Below are positions 23,540-33,203 of a DNA stretch of 64,000 nucleotides, piece by piece. The notes under the pieces were generated by a model. That model had not been told where the DNA came from and ran no database searches. It saw only the letters and a program-made list of their open reading frames with translations. A program made the translations under genes and the position numbers. The DNA lies in NCBI GenBank assembly GCA_036345935.2, contig JADWOT020000008.1, positions 1,844,387 through 1,908,386 on the forward strand, given 5' to 3'. Positions within the stretch are counted from its first letter, which is position 1; each line of letters begins with the position of its first letter. Source of the stretch: Taenia hydatigena (lineage: Eukaryota > Platyhelminthes > Cestoda > Cyclophyllidea > Taeniidae).

Positions 23540-25464
23540 AAACCGTCACTCGTTTCTCTCGGGAGGTTCGCCTCTGGCTCCTTACAACTCCAACTTCAAC
23601 TGTGCCAGCGAATTTGACATCACAGTGTGAGGACTGTGGAGGAGGCGAAGAGAATGTGGAGTATCTGCCTCATGTTCTCTTTTACGTCTGCTGCATCTTT
23701 GCAACCGTCCTGTTCCCAATGAGGAGGTTGCACTGGCAGCCGCCGCAGTGATGCTCAGCCTGAGAGTGACTGTGAACAGCGCCAACGTTGACGCATTGGA
23801 AATATGGTATCAGCGTCAAGTGTTGGATGAGGGTGATTCTTCACAATCGCAGTCCGTGGTAGAGTTTCCTCTTTGGCAGTCTGCATCGGTCGTCAAGAGT
23901 AAAGCCTGGCACCTCGGCGAGTGAGTTGAATTGCCGCCTTCCTCCTTTCCTCTCGTTGGCCAGTTGGTGATTTCAACTGAGAGCTTCTAAAAATTCCCGC
24001 ATTACGCACTACTGGGAAGACGCTTTTATCTCAATCGCTGTTACACACCTCTACCACCAGTAACACCATGCGTTTTGGGCCGAATGTCTTGCTCCCGTCT
24101 GGTGGGCCAAGTGCGTGATAGTTGTTCCTGTCGCGATCGCGTGGATTGAGCTTGGTGGGAGGGAGGGATTAGAATGCTCGTCATAGTAGGATAAACACGC
24201 CTTTTTTGTTAGAGCATCTTAATGAAGGTTACAGGTTGACCGATGCATTGACTCGTTGGTGTGGTGGACTTGTTCTTTCGTACAGAGCCTTCGCCTTTTC
24301 GCTCTTATCGCAGCCTCGCTGGCCATCCTCTGAGAGGCACTGCCGCCCGACTTTGTCTTGCCCACTGATTGTGTGAGTGAGATGGAGACCTTTCTCTGCC
24401 TTGTGCGACGTCCTTGGTTTACTGCGCTTTCCCGACTGCCAGCGAGACCAGAGGTGAGACTTGCGTCAACTCGTCACGTAGATGTTCTGCCTTTTCGTAA
24501 TACTTCAGCATTCATATCCACGCATTTAATCAGGCTGTCGTTTGATACAACAATTTTGGAAGGCACACTGTACTTGACGGCAATGCCCAAGTCAATTTAA
24601 CCTGAATTTGCATCTGAGAATTTTCATTCTGGCGTGTGTTTGCAGTCTTCATCACGATTCCTCTAATCGGGAGAAGGGGAGGTGAATATGAGTAGCGGTT
24701 GGGTAGGGTCGAGGAATCCAGAATGTATGATAGACTAATTGATGAGTGGAGCAGAAACGCGTGCATTCGGAGTGTCACTAGAAGTAGTCAGGTGGTTGTG
24801 GGGCGGTCTTCTTCGGCAATCACTCAGGCGTGTCAACTACGAGGTTGGAGGGTTGTGCTGAATAAGTCAATTGATAATGGATGGATAGATGGATGGGGGT
24901 TTCGATGGGGTGAAACTAGCAACACTGTGACCTTTCCCTTCAAGATGGCGGTGTTGGCAGGTGTTGGTAGGTTATTGCGTTCCGAAGACACAACGGTGCA
25001 GTCCATCAACCGATTGACATGATTATCTGTTTTTTTGATGGTTTTACATTCAGCATCCTGCTTCTCCAATGCATTGTGCATGACTTTGAAGTAGGGATGA
25101 TTAAAAGAGTTGGGATGTGGCAGATTCCGCTGTAGAGGGGGGTGATGTTGCTAGTGCGGGTAGAAAAGTCATTTAAAGCTAAGGTGGTGGTGAGGTGGAC
25201 AATATGAGTCAAGTGGAGACTTCAGAGAGCGCTGTTGCATTTTAGGAACTGCAGAGCGTTCCTCGCAATCAATGGTTCCTATTAAAGTGATTTCTCATTT
25301 AACTCTTTCCTTTTCTCGCCCACTACTCCCTCTTTGTCTCTCTCTCTCTCTTCCACTTGTCCTCTGTTGCACTAGAGCTGAAATTGAAGCGTTTGCCATC
25401 GAGACCGCAGGTCGATTCGATGAATGCCTGTGAACTCCTTCTCTTGACTCTGCGAGAGCACTAG
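23540..25464 (+). CDS. 3' part of a split gene with an 11-nt exon, product unknown
   Basis: Five exons join in phase. 23540-23626 follows a strong acceptor CTCAACCCAG and ends at donor GTGAGG. 23740-23920 ends at donor GTGAGT. 24286-24372 follows acceptor TTTCGTACAG and ends at donor GTGAGT. A micro-exon of 11 nt (24443-24453, acceptor ACTGCCAG, donor GTGAGA) comes next. 25376-25464 follows acceptor TTGCACTAG and ends at TAG. Introns are 113, 365, 70 and 922 nt. The joined peptide is about 149 residues, Leu/Ser-rich, with segments such as LRVTVNSANVDALEIWYQRQ and the C-terminus ACELLLLTLREH. I do not recognise the family. The incoming intron is phase 1, and the 5' exons were not found; they may lie upstream, possibly beyond the mucin gene. 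Support is phase consistency across four introns. The weakest link is the second acceptor (CACTGGCAG, a poor pyrimidine tract). Confidence 0.4.
24443..24453 (+). other. Possible 11-nt micro-exon
   Basis: CGAGACCAGAG lies between a pyrimidine-rich acceptor (CTTTCCCGACTGCCAG) and a GTGAGA donor. It completes a codon from the previous exon, adds Glu-Thr-Arg, and passes one base to the next exon. Without it the phases of the flanking exons (2 out, 2 nt in) do not agree. Confidence 0.35.
25337..25350. repeat. (TC)7 microsatellite
   Basis: A pure TC run inside a long pyrimidine tract just before the acceptor of the last exon of the preceding gene. It may serve as, or have grown from, that polypyrimidine tract. 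Confidence 0.85.
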
Positions 25465-27408
25465 CGACGGTGTCAACATCATTACCAGCAAACACAAAAG
25501 CAAGAAGTGTGACACTTCCTATCCATCTTCGTTGCTACTGTTTTATCCTCATTTTGTATATAATATTTCAGTGTTTTCATAATTATTATAAGCCTTTCTT
25601 TACGTGGTCTCTATGTGCCATAAGTCACAGTAGTGGTGTATGGACAAATTTTGAAGTCGATGAATACTTGAATGAATGGAGCGAATGCACGGCTACTGAC
25701 TCCTTACCAGTAGCGTCCAAAAGTTCTTCCCAAAGGAAAGATTTCTAGTCACAGTCAAATGTTACCTTTATTGCCTTCAAAAAGACATTCCCACCCTGCA
25801 GTCCCGACACCGAACTCCATAATACCTCATTAGAAAACACTCCTACTGAAATGAAATGAGTAGCATTCGACGCAAAAGCTATGCGGTGATTCATGCATCG
25901 TTCCAGTTTTGCGTGATTCAGCTCTCCCCGTTCCACACTCCAGATCCTGTTAGCCTCCCAACCCTCCCACAGGGTTAGAGGAAACTTGCATCGTGTTCGT
26001 GTAACTAATGACATTGTTGAGAATTAATTCAGCAGTTACAGCCTACCACAGCAAGTCACTTCGAACAAAGATAGCAATGGCTGTCAACGAAGACTAGAAG
26101 GCGGCTCGTACCGACATTACTCACTGTGCAGCAAAGGCGTTTAAAGCAGATGGCCACGTCTATTAGAATTCGCAGCAGAAGAACCGCGCAAAATCCTACT
26201 GACTTAAGCGAAACTACCTCGCCTAACATAGTTATCAGCGAAACAGAGCTGGTTGGGGCAACTCTGAGTCTTACTGTAAATTGTTCAACAATGAGCGAAT
26301 CCTAGCAAGAAATGATTCTTCTCCATGTTACAAAGATCAAACTCTAACCCAATGACGACCTACTCTAAGCCATCCATCCAACTACCCCGCTCCATCCAAC
26401 TATGCGAACATGCGATGGTTGGTGATCTCACTGCAAAAAATAAACAAACATCTCCCTTAAGAATGCAGAACTGCCTTTCCGACGAGGAATTATTCCGTAA
26501 GCAAGGTCCAAAACTGGAAATTATTATTACTATTTAATTGATGAACTGCACTAGCCACCATCTGATCCAAGTGAGCAACAACACGAGCTTCGTTGGTTGT
26601 TTGGTTAGCTGCTTGTGACCCAGACGTCACAGGTAGAAAACACCTCACGTGGACCGCTGGATCAAAAAAGACTCATGACAGATTGTGCTAAGCAAATCTT
26701 TTACCTAACTCCCTACGTTTCCATTAAGCAATAAAGCATGAAAACCAGTAAGGGCACATTTGCCATCATTGGTTTCAACTGCAGCAATAACGATAGTAAC
26801 GGAAGTGTTCAAATTACTATAAGAAGCAGGAGAAGTAGCAGTAGCATCGGTGGCGAAGGAGAGAGGAGGAGAGTGAAACTAATTCAGGTGTATTTTAGTG
26901 CACAGACGGGAGAGTGCTTTCAACTACCTCTCCCAAACATCCCACGTCATCAACGGCACCAGACAGAGCATAGACTGGTGGATAAGTGGGTGGATGAGTC
27001 GCCAAACAGGTCCTCAAGACTGCCCATTGAAGCCATAGATCGGCAAGGGAGGATACAGGAAACCTAACAACTGTAAGAACAACGCCTTACCAGCCGTATT
27101 TTAAATAATCGTTCAGATAACCTGCTGCAAACAAACCACCGTCGGTCCGATTTTATCTACTTGGAAAGTAGATAGTGCTTGCATTTCAATGACCAAGTTA
27201 ACTGCATGGAGGCTCTACATAAATCCAAGAAAGGCTGGAAACCCCATATGGATAATTCACTTATGCACCTTGACAAAACACATGTTGTCCTCAGCGCGTC
27301 TGTACAGACCGGAAGCTCTTGTGTCTCCATGTGTGGCAGAAAGACGAGACCAATTTTGACAAATGGGTAAACGCCACCAATAACAGGTAATGAATGTAAT
27401 GGACTTAC
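25465..27408. other. About 1.9 kb without a confident gene
   Basis: Two weak minus-strand candidates are mentioned only as possibilities. At about 25773-25842 an acceptor ATTTCATTTCAG is followed by an open stretch ending at GTAACA. At about 26955 a frame opens after GGGCAG. Neither joins a neighbour in phase. The plus frame 26738-27067 is basic and low-complexity. Confidence 0.3.
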
Positions 27409-27552
27409 GAAACTATTGAAACGATGGGGGTCGTCGGATGACTGAATGAATGTGCCCGTCGCAGCAACAGCGGCACTGGCAGGAACATAGGAAGGTTGAG
27501 TAGCCACTTGAGTTGATGTAGCCGCGTCCACCAAATGTCGATGCGCCGCCAT
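27409..27552 (-). CDS. Candidate first coding exon, product unknown
   Basis: ATG at 27552 in a good context (G at +4) opens 48 codons that run to a consensus GTAAGT donor (27403-27408), phase 0. The peptide begins MAAHRHLVDAAT and is Ala/Thr/Gln-rich with no domain. It may be the start of a disordered regulatory protein. Upstream, an acceptor ending ATATTGTAG at about 27605 would start a 5' exon with a short upstream frame (MSPEFHEG then TAG) in the same register as the main ATG. Downstream exons to the left could not be assigned. About 380 bp separate this ATG from a TATA box on the opposite strand at 27932, so the region may be a divergent promoter. Confidence 0.35.
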
Positions 27553-27931
27553 CGAGTACCTACCATCCTCCTATCCCTCATGGAATTCTGGACTCATTGT
27601 ATCTACAATATTAAAAAGGAGTTGTAAGATGAAAGTGTCTCCTCGCCGACAATCTAAGAATAAAGAGCTGATCAGGGAAGGCACGCCTGACCTCCACCCC
27701 AAAACGAGGGAACACCGTGGGCTGACACCCAATAAGCAATCAGTTGTATAGAGACGATGGCACTTACACCAACTCCCCTCCCCAGGCACCACCCATCCCC
27801 GCTCTACTTCTTCCTCCTCTTCACGTCCACCAACCCACTCCTTTCCAACCCATTCTTATTCTCAAGGCTAAGTCAGAGCAGCAGTAGTACTGGGAGCAGC
27901 ACCACACTTCTTCCATAATTCGCACCCAACG

Positions 27932-28659
27932 TATAAAAAAGGCGGAGATTCACTCACTTGCTATCCTTTCTGACACGATGCACCAATACTCATCACCTCT
28001 ACAGCTAGCAATAAATCAAATGCCACCCTCCCGCAGCGATAACATTTCCGTACCTTCAGAGGCAAAATATGCCGCAATTCCCGCCAAAGAGCTCCCATTC
28101 ATCGTCGTCGTCACCGACGTCGTAAGAGAGCTTATCCTTCACACCTTCACACACCCACGGCAGAGCTCTCCTAGCCTTTCCCCTCCCTCTCCGCCACCTA
28201 TGCTCCGCGAAGACAAAGACATGCAAACATAGTAGCAGCAGCAGTAGTAGTCCGTGTCGTCCATGCCTGCCAAAATCCACTTTGCACAACCCAGACGGAG
28301 ACGCCGCCGCCACCCCCGCGAATAACTTCAACATCTCGCATTGCCCACCATTCCACACGCTCATCAAATGCTACCCCACCATCACCAGAGTAAGTAAGGT
28401 TGTAGTATCTGAAAAGGAAAAAACCAAACAATGAAGAAACCGATGTATGAGGGTCCAGTGCGATGCAAAGCTAACACTCACAAGCATAGCTACTGGTAGG
28501 ACAAAAGAAGCAACTTAATAAGCAACATTTAAGCCTGCCACAAAGTTCAGTCTGCGTTGTGATACCAAAGCTTTCCAATAGCCACTCCTTCTCCCCTTGC
28601 TCCTGCCACTGCGTCTACCTCACTCACTCAGAGACACCGACTCATGTCGTCGAGGCTGA
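27932..28659 (+). CDS. Candidate three-exon small gene, product unknown
   Basis: A TATAAAAAAGGCGG box at about 27932 lies 46 bp before an ATG (27978). Exon 1, 27978-28120, ends in phase 0 at GTAAGA. Exon 2, 28175-28389, follows a CTCTCCTAG acceptor and ends in phase 2 at GTAAGT. Exon 3, 28632-28659, follows a very pyrimidine-rich acceptor (CACTCACTCAG) and reaches TGA after nine codons. The product would be about 128 residues, Pro/Ser/Thr-rich (for example TQTETPPPPPRITSTS), probably disordered. Two of the three frames of exon 2 are open because the sequence is GC-rich, so the reading frame is uncertain. The first intron would be only 54 nt. An unspliced 84-codon frame from the same ATG (stop at 28232) is the alternative. 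Confidence 0.3.
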
Positions 28660-29550
28660 GGAACCTACGATTAAGCCATCACTGAGGTCCTCTACACAAC
28701 ACCTCGCGTAGCAACGATCACATCAACAAAAGGTAGGAAGAGGTAAGTGGGCACCATGCTGAGGTTGGCTGGCATGAGTAATGGATAGTTGGATGACTGG
28801 TTGCACATGTTAACATGCGTGGATGCCTGAGCTTAAGACGGGTGTCCGCCTTGATCTACTAGAGGTCAGATTATCAGTCATGTCCATTGCGCCATCCATG
28901 TACCCATGCTGTCACACCAAAATAAAGATATGTGCTCCCATTCCTCACCTAACCGAATGTCAAACCAAACCAAACCTTGAAAGTAGTCACATCAGCAAGG
29001 ATGGAATTGCAAACACTAGGCATTCTTCTTTCTGACTGTATATTTGCTTATCAAAGATGGCAATATAGGGCTGAATAAATTTTACTGCTATGTCTTGCCA
29101 TCAGACGATGGGCCCTTGCCAACATCGTGGATTACAAGGCATTATATCGTGCGTTAGTTTAGCTCTGCCACTCTTGTTTAATTTTCAAAATCTTTGCCGT
29201 TTCATTGTGTCAACTACGTTTTTTGAGCCTCCACGTTGCAAAGCATACCTAATTAGGCCTAATATCTCAAGGAGAAAATAAATGTGATAAGACAACCTTT
29301 TGTCGAAAAGTGCAGAATTGTTTTCCACCAATATTGATGATAATAAAGAAAAATCTGCGCTGACGCGAGACCATGACTAGTCTTCGGTTTCGCGGCTTTT
29401 ATTACTCTTAGCTCCTTGCAAGAACAAACGAACGCCTGCACAAAAGCATAAGTCAGTGCAATCGCCTAGCACAAAATGGAGAGAATCACGCATGTTGTGA
29501 GAAAGCCAATGACTGATCACTCATGAAAGTGAGGTGTCAAATACGAATTT
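28660..29550. other. No recognisable gene
   Basis: Short frames only (28823-29035 plus, 29090-29281 plus). Nothing else was seen. Confidence 0.35.
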
Positions 29551-30101
29551 GATGGCATCAGATCCTCCCACGTCGTCATCGCTCACCACAGTGACACCTT
29601 TGCCGGCGAGACAACTGTCAACCACGCGGGGAGCGAAGGAGGAGGTAGGTGTGCAATTTAAGGCGGAGTTAGAACCAGGTGAACAGAAGGAGGGTGGAGG
29701 AAAAGGGATGTGGATATGGTGAGGAGATTGCAAGATGGAAAATACAGGACTCTGTGCAACTTAATCGACTCTGGTGAGTGACTCTAATACTTGTGCCATT
29801 GCAATTAGAACCAAGTAGGTTACCCAGCCAACCAGCCAGTGCTTGCCTTACTACTTGAGCCAAAAGCCCACTTGTTGTACTTCTCTTACCCTAGCTACTC
29901 ATCCGCTTCCTCTGGCTCGTCTACTTCCTTCGGTAAGCTTGCACCCTCTACTTCATCCTCCCCTTTAACATGTCAATGTCTTTCTCACCCAAGAGAACAT
30001 ACTTTCTTCTTCAACTTCCTCCATTGTAGTGGTTCAAACGACTGAGGATGCGCCTTCGCTACCTATTTTCCTCGTGCTACTGCTGCCATCGCTGTATTTA
30101 A
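29551..30101 (+). pseudogene. Plus-strand copy of the duplicated split gene, frameshifted
   Basis: The three segments match the intact minus-strand copy: an exon ending at 29773 (donor GTGAGT), a 38-nt exon 29895-29932 (acceptor TTCTCTTACCCTAG, donor GTAAGC) and a last exon 30030-30101 (acceptor CCATTGTAG, stop TAA). The first exon lacks one base relative to the other copy near 29700, so the frame before VDMVRRLQDGKYRT is lost, and reading from the upstream ATG ends at TGA shortly after. The last exon ends FSSCYCCHRCI. The 5' part before 29551 is diverged or deleted. I read it as a recent pseudogene, unless the missing base is a sequence error. Confidence 0.5.
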
Positions 30102-30165
30102 CCCCAATCTAGCTGAGTGATTTTTCTTGATTCTTAAACCAATTCATCGAGCAGTGATTTGACGA
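29551..30165 (+). repeat. Left arm of inverted gene duplication
   Basis: 615 bp whose reverse complement is at 30452-31064, with roughly 10% mismatch spread over exons and introns plus small indels. Both arms carry the same three exon-like segments and the same splice sites. The 286-bp spacer (30166-30451) contains several imperfect copies of TCAGTCAAA. Confidence 0.9.
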
Positions 30166-30451
30166 GTAAGACATTTTGCGGGCACTCTTATCAACAGGAG
30201 ATAAAGTGGCGAAAGGGTAGTACTAAGCCGGTAGGCATTCGAGAACCGGTGCCGCAACCTCAATTCTCTCTTCACAAATCGAATTATTCGACCACCTCTT
30301 AGTGCTTTGGAGAACTGATAATCAAAACACCCAATCACTTGATTGATAATCAGTCAAATGAATGAAAGGGTCAAAAAGAAGTAAAGAAGCTAGGGTATGG
30401 GTAAACCATTTAATTAATCAGTCAAAAAAGTAAATCAACTCGTCAGTCAAA

Positions 30452-31064
30452 TCGTCAAATCGCTGCTCGAGGAATCGGTTTAAGAATTAAGGAGTTGCTC
30501 AGTTAGATTGGGATTAAAGCTAGTGATGGCAGCAGTAGCACGAGGAAAATAGGTAGCGAAGACGCCCCCTCAGTCGTTTGAACCACTACAATGGAGGAAG
30601 TTGAAGAAGAAAGTATGTTCTCTTGGGTGAGAAAGACATTGACATGTTAAAGGGGAGGATGAAGTAGAGGGTGCAAGCTTACCGAAGGAAGTAGACGAGC
30701 TGGAGGAAGCCGTTGATTAGCTAGGATAAGAGAAGTGCAACAAGTGAGCTCTTGGCTCAAGTATTAAGACAAGCACTGGGTGGCTGGCTAACTCATTTGG
30801 TTCTAAGTACAATGGCACAAGTATTAGAGTCACTCACCAGAGTCGATTAAGTTGCACAGAGTCCTGTATTTTCCATCTTGCGATCTCCTCACCATATCCA
30901 CTTCCCTTATTCCTCCACCCATCTTCTCTTCACCTGGCTCCACCTCCGCCTCGAATCGCACACTTACCTCCTCCGTCGATCCCCACGTGGTCGAGAGTTG
31001 GCTCGCCGTTTGCAATGGTGTCACTGTGGTGAGCGATGACGACATGGGAGAATCTGATGCCATC
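30452..31064 (-). repeat. Right arm of inverted gene duplication
   Basis: Reverse complement of 29551-30165. The two transcription units point at each other (tail to tail) across a 286-bp spacer. Readthrough of either unit would make RNA complementary to the other. Confidence 0.9.
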
Positions 31065-31174
31065 TGGGAGAGTGGCGACTGCCACCACTCCTCCCGCTCA
31101 TCCATATTCGACCACTGACTCGTCAAAGTCAAGTAATCGAACAGGTCACACTCCGATTCCTCATGCTCCATCAA
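30520..31174 (-). CDS. Split gene with 38-nt exon and Cys-cluster C-terminus (intact copy), unknown family
   Basis: Exon A runs from a possible ATG at 31174 (in-frame open to about 31200) to 30838 and ends in phase 1 at GTGAGT. Exon B is 38 nt, 30720-30683 (acceptor CTCTTATCCTAG, donor GTAAGC). Exon C, 30585-30520, follows acceptor TTCCTCCATTGTAG and ends at TAG. The joined protein is about 145 residues. It has an acidic N-terminal part (MMEHEESECDLFDY), a Ser/Thr-rich middle, VDMVRRSQDGKYRT, and a basic, Cys-rich end FSSCYCCHH. Terminal Cys clusters after basic residues are often lipid-modified for membrane attachment; that is inference. Exon A contains an internal perfect donor GTAAGT at 30967 that could give a shorter isoform. 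I do not recognise the family. The intron phases agree, and both copies keep all four splice sites. Confidence 0.5.
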
Positions 31175-31200
31175 CTCGTCTTCGTTGTCATTGCTCTGCG

Positions 31201-32371
31201 GCTGTCCTCCGTCTTATTGTCGTGGGTGAGGCCTGAGCGAAGAAGGAAATACGAATGAGTGAATGTGAGCAGAGGAAGCTGAGTAGAGAATGAAGGCTGC
31301 GATGGGAAGGAGGAGGTGTGAGGTGGATGAACTTTGCGAGTAAATGCCAACAGGACAAAAGTTTCGTACCCGTTTTATTCGCACTTTGAAACAGCAATTA
31401 TGTTTATCCCAGTGACATCGCTGCATTTACTATAATGCATAAATACTGTAAATGCATGTTCAAATATACCTTTAGGACGAGAAGCGACAGAAAATGAGAA
31501 TCTCATGCTGAATTGAGTACCATCGGTTTTCGAAGAGGATATGTATTATGAACGCGTCTAGTCTGCAATATTTGTACCTATTTTATAATCACTATGCCAT
31601 TCAATGTTTCGTGGTCTCGTTCTTTGAATCGTTAGATTGGCATAATATACCAGAGTGGATTCCTCCAATTAGTGCCACATGGTGTCAGTTTAGCGCACGG
31701 GCATTAATTTGAGTACCTAATATACTCAAGAGCTCTAGCAGTCATGGCCACTGGCATCACACACTCCATCCATTACTTTTTAGTTTGCGTCTTTAAATGA
31801 CTGCTTGCATGAATTCCGAAACGCGACTACTTTGGTCTCGCTTAGAATGGACATTAGGCAAAGAAAGGGACATTTACTTAGCAAATGAGCGTCTGTTTTG
31901 TCAAAGCAAATTTAATAACTTCTGGCATTCCTGTAGTTTCTTTAAAGTCTGTAAACATTTGGCCTCTAGGCGGTGGTTAGGGAAGAAAATTTCAGATTCT
32001 TAAATGCTTAAGAGGCTGCAATGTTTATGAAGACCAAATTTGGAGTACCCCTCCACAATTAGCCTATTGTTTACAATTTTACACTTATATTACTTAATTC
32101 TGCTCAGTAGCAAGTATTTTGTGAGTGAAATTAATGAGGCTAGGGAAGGATGGGACTTCACTGGCACTTTTGATTTTGTCATCGGTTTGCCTTCCCATAT
32201 GGCATTTATGGTGATCACTTGATTGCTTGGTGGTTCAGTGATTCGTATTCTAACAAATATGAAGCCAATTGCAACGGTCACAGCATGGAGCAAAGCATGG
32301 CTGTCCTATTACCATCGAATGACTGAAAAAGTCCAGTGGGACCAGCACATGAAAGACGGAATGAGAAATTG
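31201..32371. other. No recognisable gene
   Basis: Frames such as 31797-32003 plus and 32040-32222 plus have no domain or clear splice sites. Confidence 0.35.
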
Positions 32372-33203
32372 CTAAACAATCACCGTCGAACTGGATACAT
32401 GCCTTTGGGAGGTGGATCTCGTCTTCCCTTTTACCTAAAATGCTTAGATAAGGCAGACGAACACACACGCCCAAAGACTGCGATAGAATAAGCGGCAGTA
32501 GTAGGCGCACAGAGATTTTACCTCTGCTCTCATGATTAATGAAAGAGGATAGATGTGCTCGACATGCTCCGGCTCAATAAACTCCACGCACAAATTTGTG
32601 TCTACACTGAAAGCATGATGACACCGATAGGGTAGCTGCAGCCTTAACGCCAGCATTATTCATAATAGTCAAATATTATATAACAATTGCATGACCGCAT
32701 TTTCTGCCGGACAATCAACCACCGAAATCACTACCTGTCAGAAAGCAACTAATGCATCTATTCCATACCGTGTGCACACAACGACCCCAACCACTTTTCA
32801 AAACCCGATGATGCGCTTATAGCAATCGCTTTGTGCGCATTGGAAAACAAGAAGCAACCGAATCATTTTTCAAGCATCCGCGTGGAGGTTTAACAATGAT
32901 TTTACAATCCTAGAGTCCTTAAAGCCAGAAAATTACGGTCAAATACAGCTACCACGGGATCTATACTACGAAAACATTTTATTTCTCTGAATTTGATCGA
33001 CTTCAGCAGTCGACAATCTCTCGCACAACATCCAGCTTACCAGTTTTGTCGTCCACATAGTTTATTAGCAAGACCCAAAAATGCATGCGCATCGACACCA
33101 ATGGCGTCCAACCTGATCGCAACTTGAGTGCTGCTACTTATTCCGCAAAATGCTACTGATACAGCTTCATAAACAGCACTCAAAATGCTAATGTTTCCGA
33201 ACC
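32372..33203 (-). CDS. 3' exons of a minus-strand gene, product unknown
   Basis: Three exons join in phase. 33203-33041 has acceptor GGTCCGCAG and donor GTAAGC, in phase 1, out phase 2. 32606-32522 has acceptor CATGCTTTCAG and donor GTAAAA. 32434-32372 has acceptor TCTAAGCATTTTAG and a TAG stop. The introns are 434 and 87 nt. The C-terminal 103 residues begin with an Ala/Ser-rich, partly hydrophobic segment (ILSAVYEAVSVAFCGISSST), continue through VDTNLCVEFIEPEHVEHIYP and end SQRHVSSSTVIV. A fleeting similarity of the first part to a MATE-transporter helix is not supported by the rest, which has no membrane segments. A Val at the very end after STV could be a PDZ ligand (S/T-x-V), which is speculation. 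No 5' exons were assigned. Confidence 0.35.

Noticed and set aside
25745..26014. Minus-strand frame with ISVGVFSNEVLWSSV, SPRY-like impression
   Set aside because: Too short for the domain, two competing splice interpretations, and no partner exon.
28056..28367. Minus-strand frame with a poly-Leu run, possible membrane protein
   Set aside because: It is the complement of the GC-rich, CAG-rich plus-strand exon. The Leu run is a by-product of CAG/CTG triplets.
33041..33203. Similarity of the Ala/Ser-rich exon to a MATE transporter helix
   Set aside because: The glycine of the usual R-[VL]-G motif is Asp and the following exons lack membrane segments.
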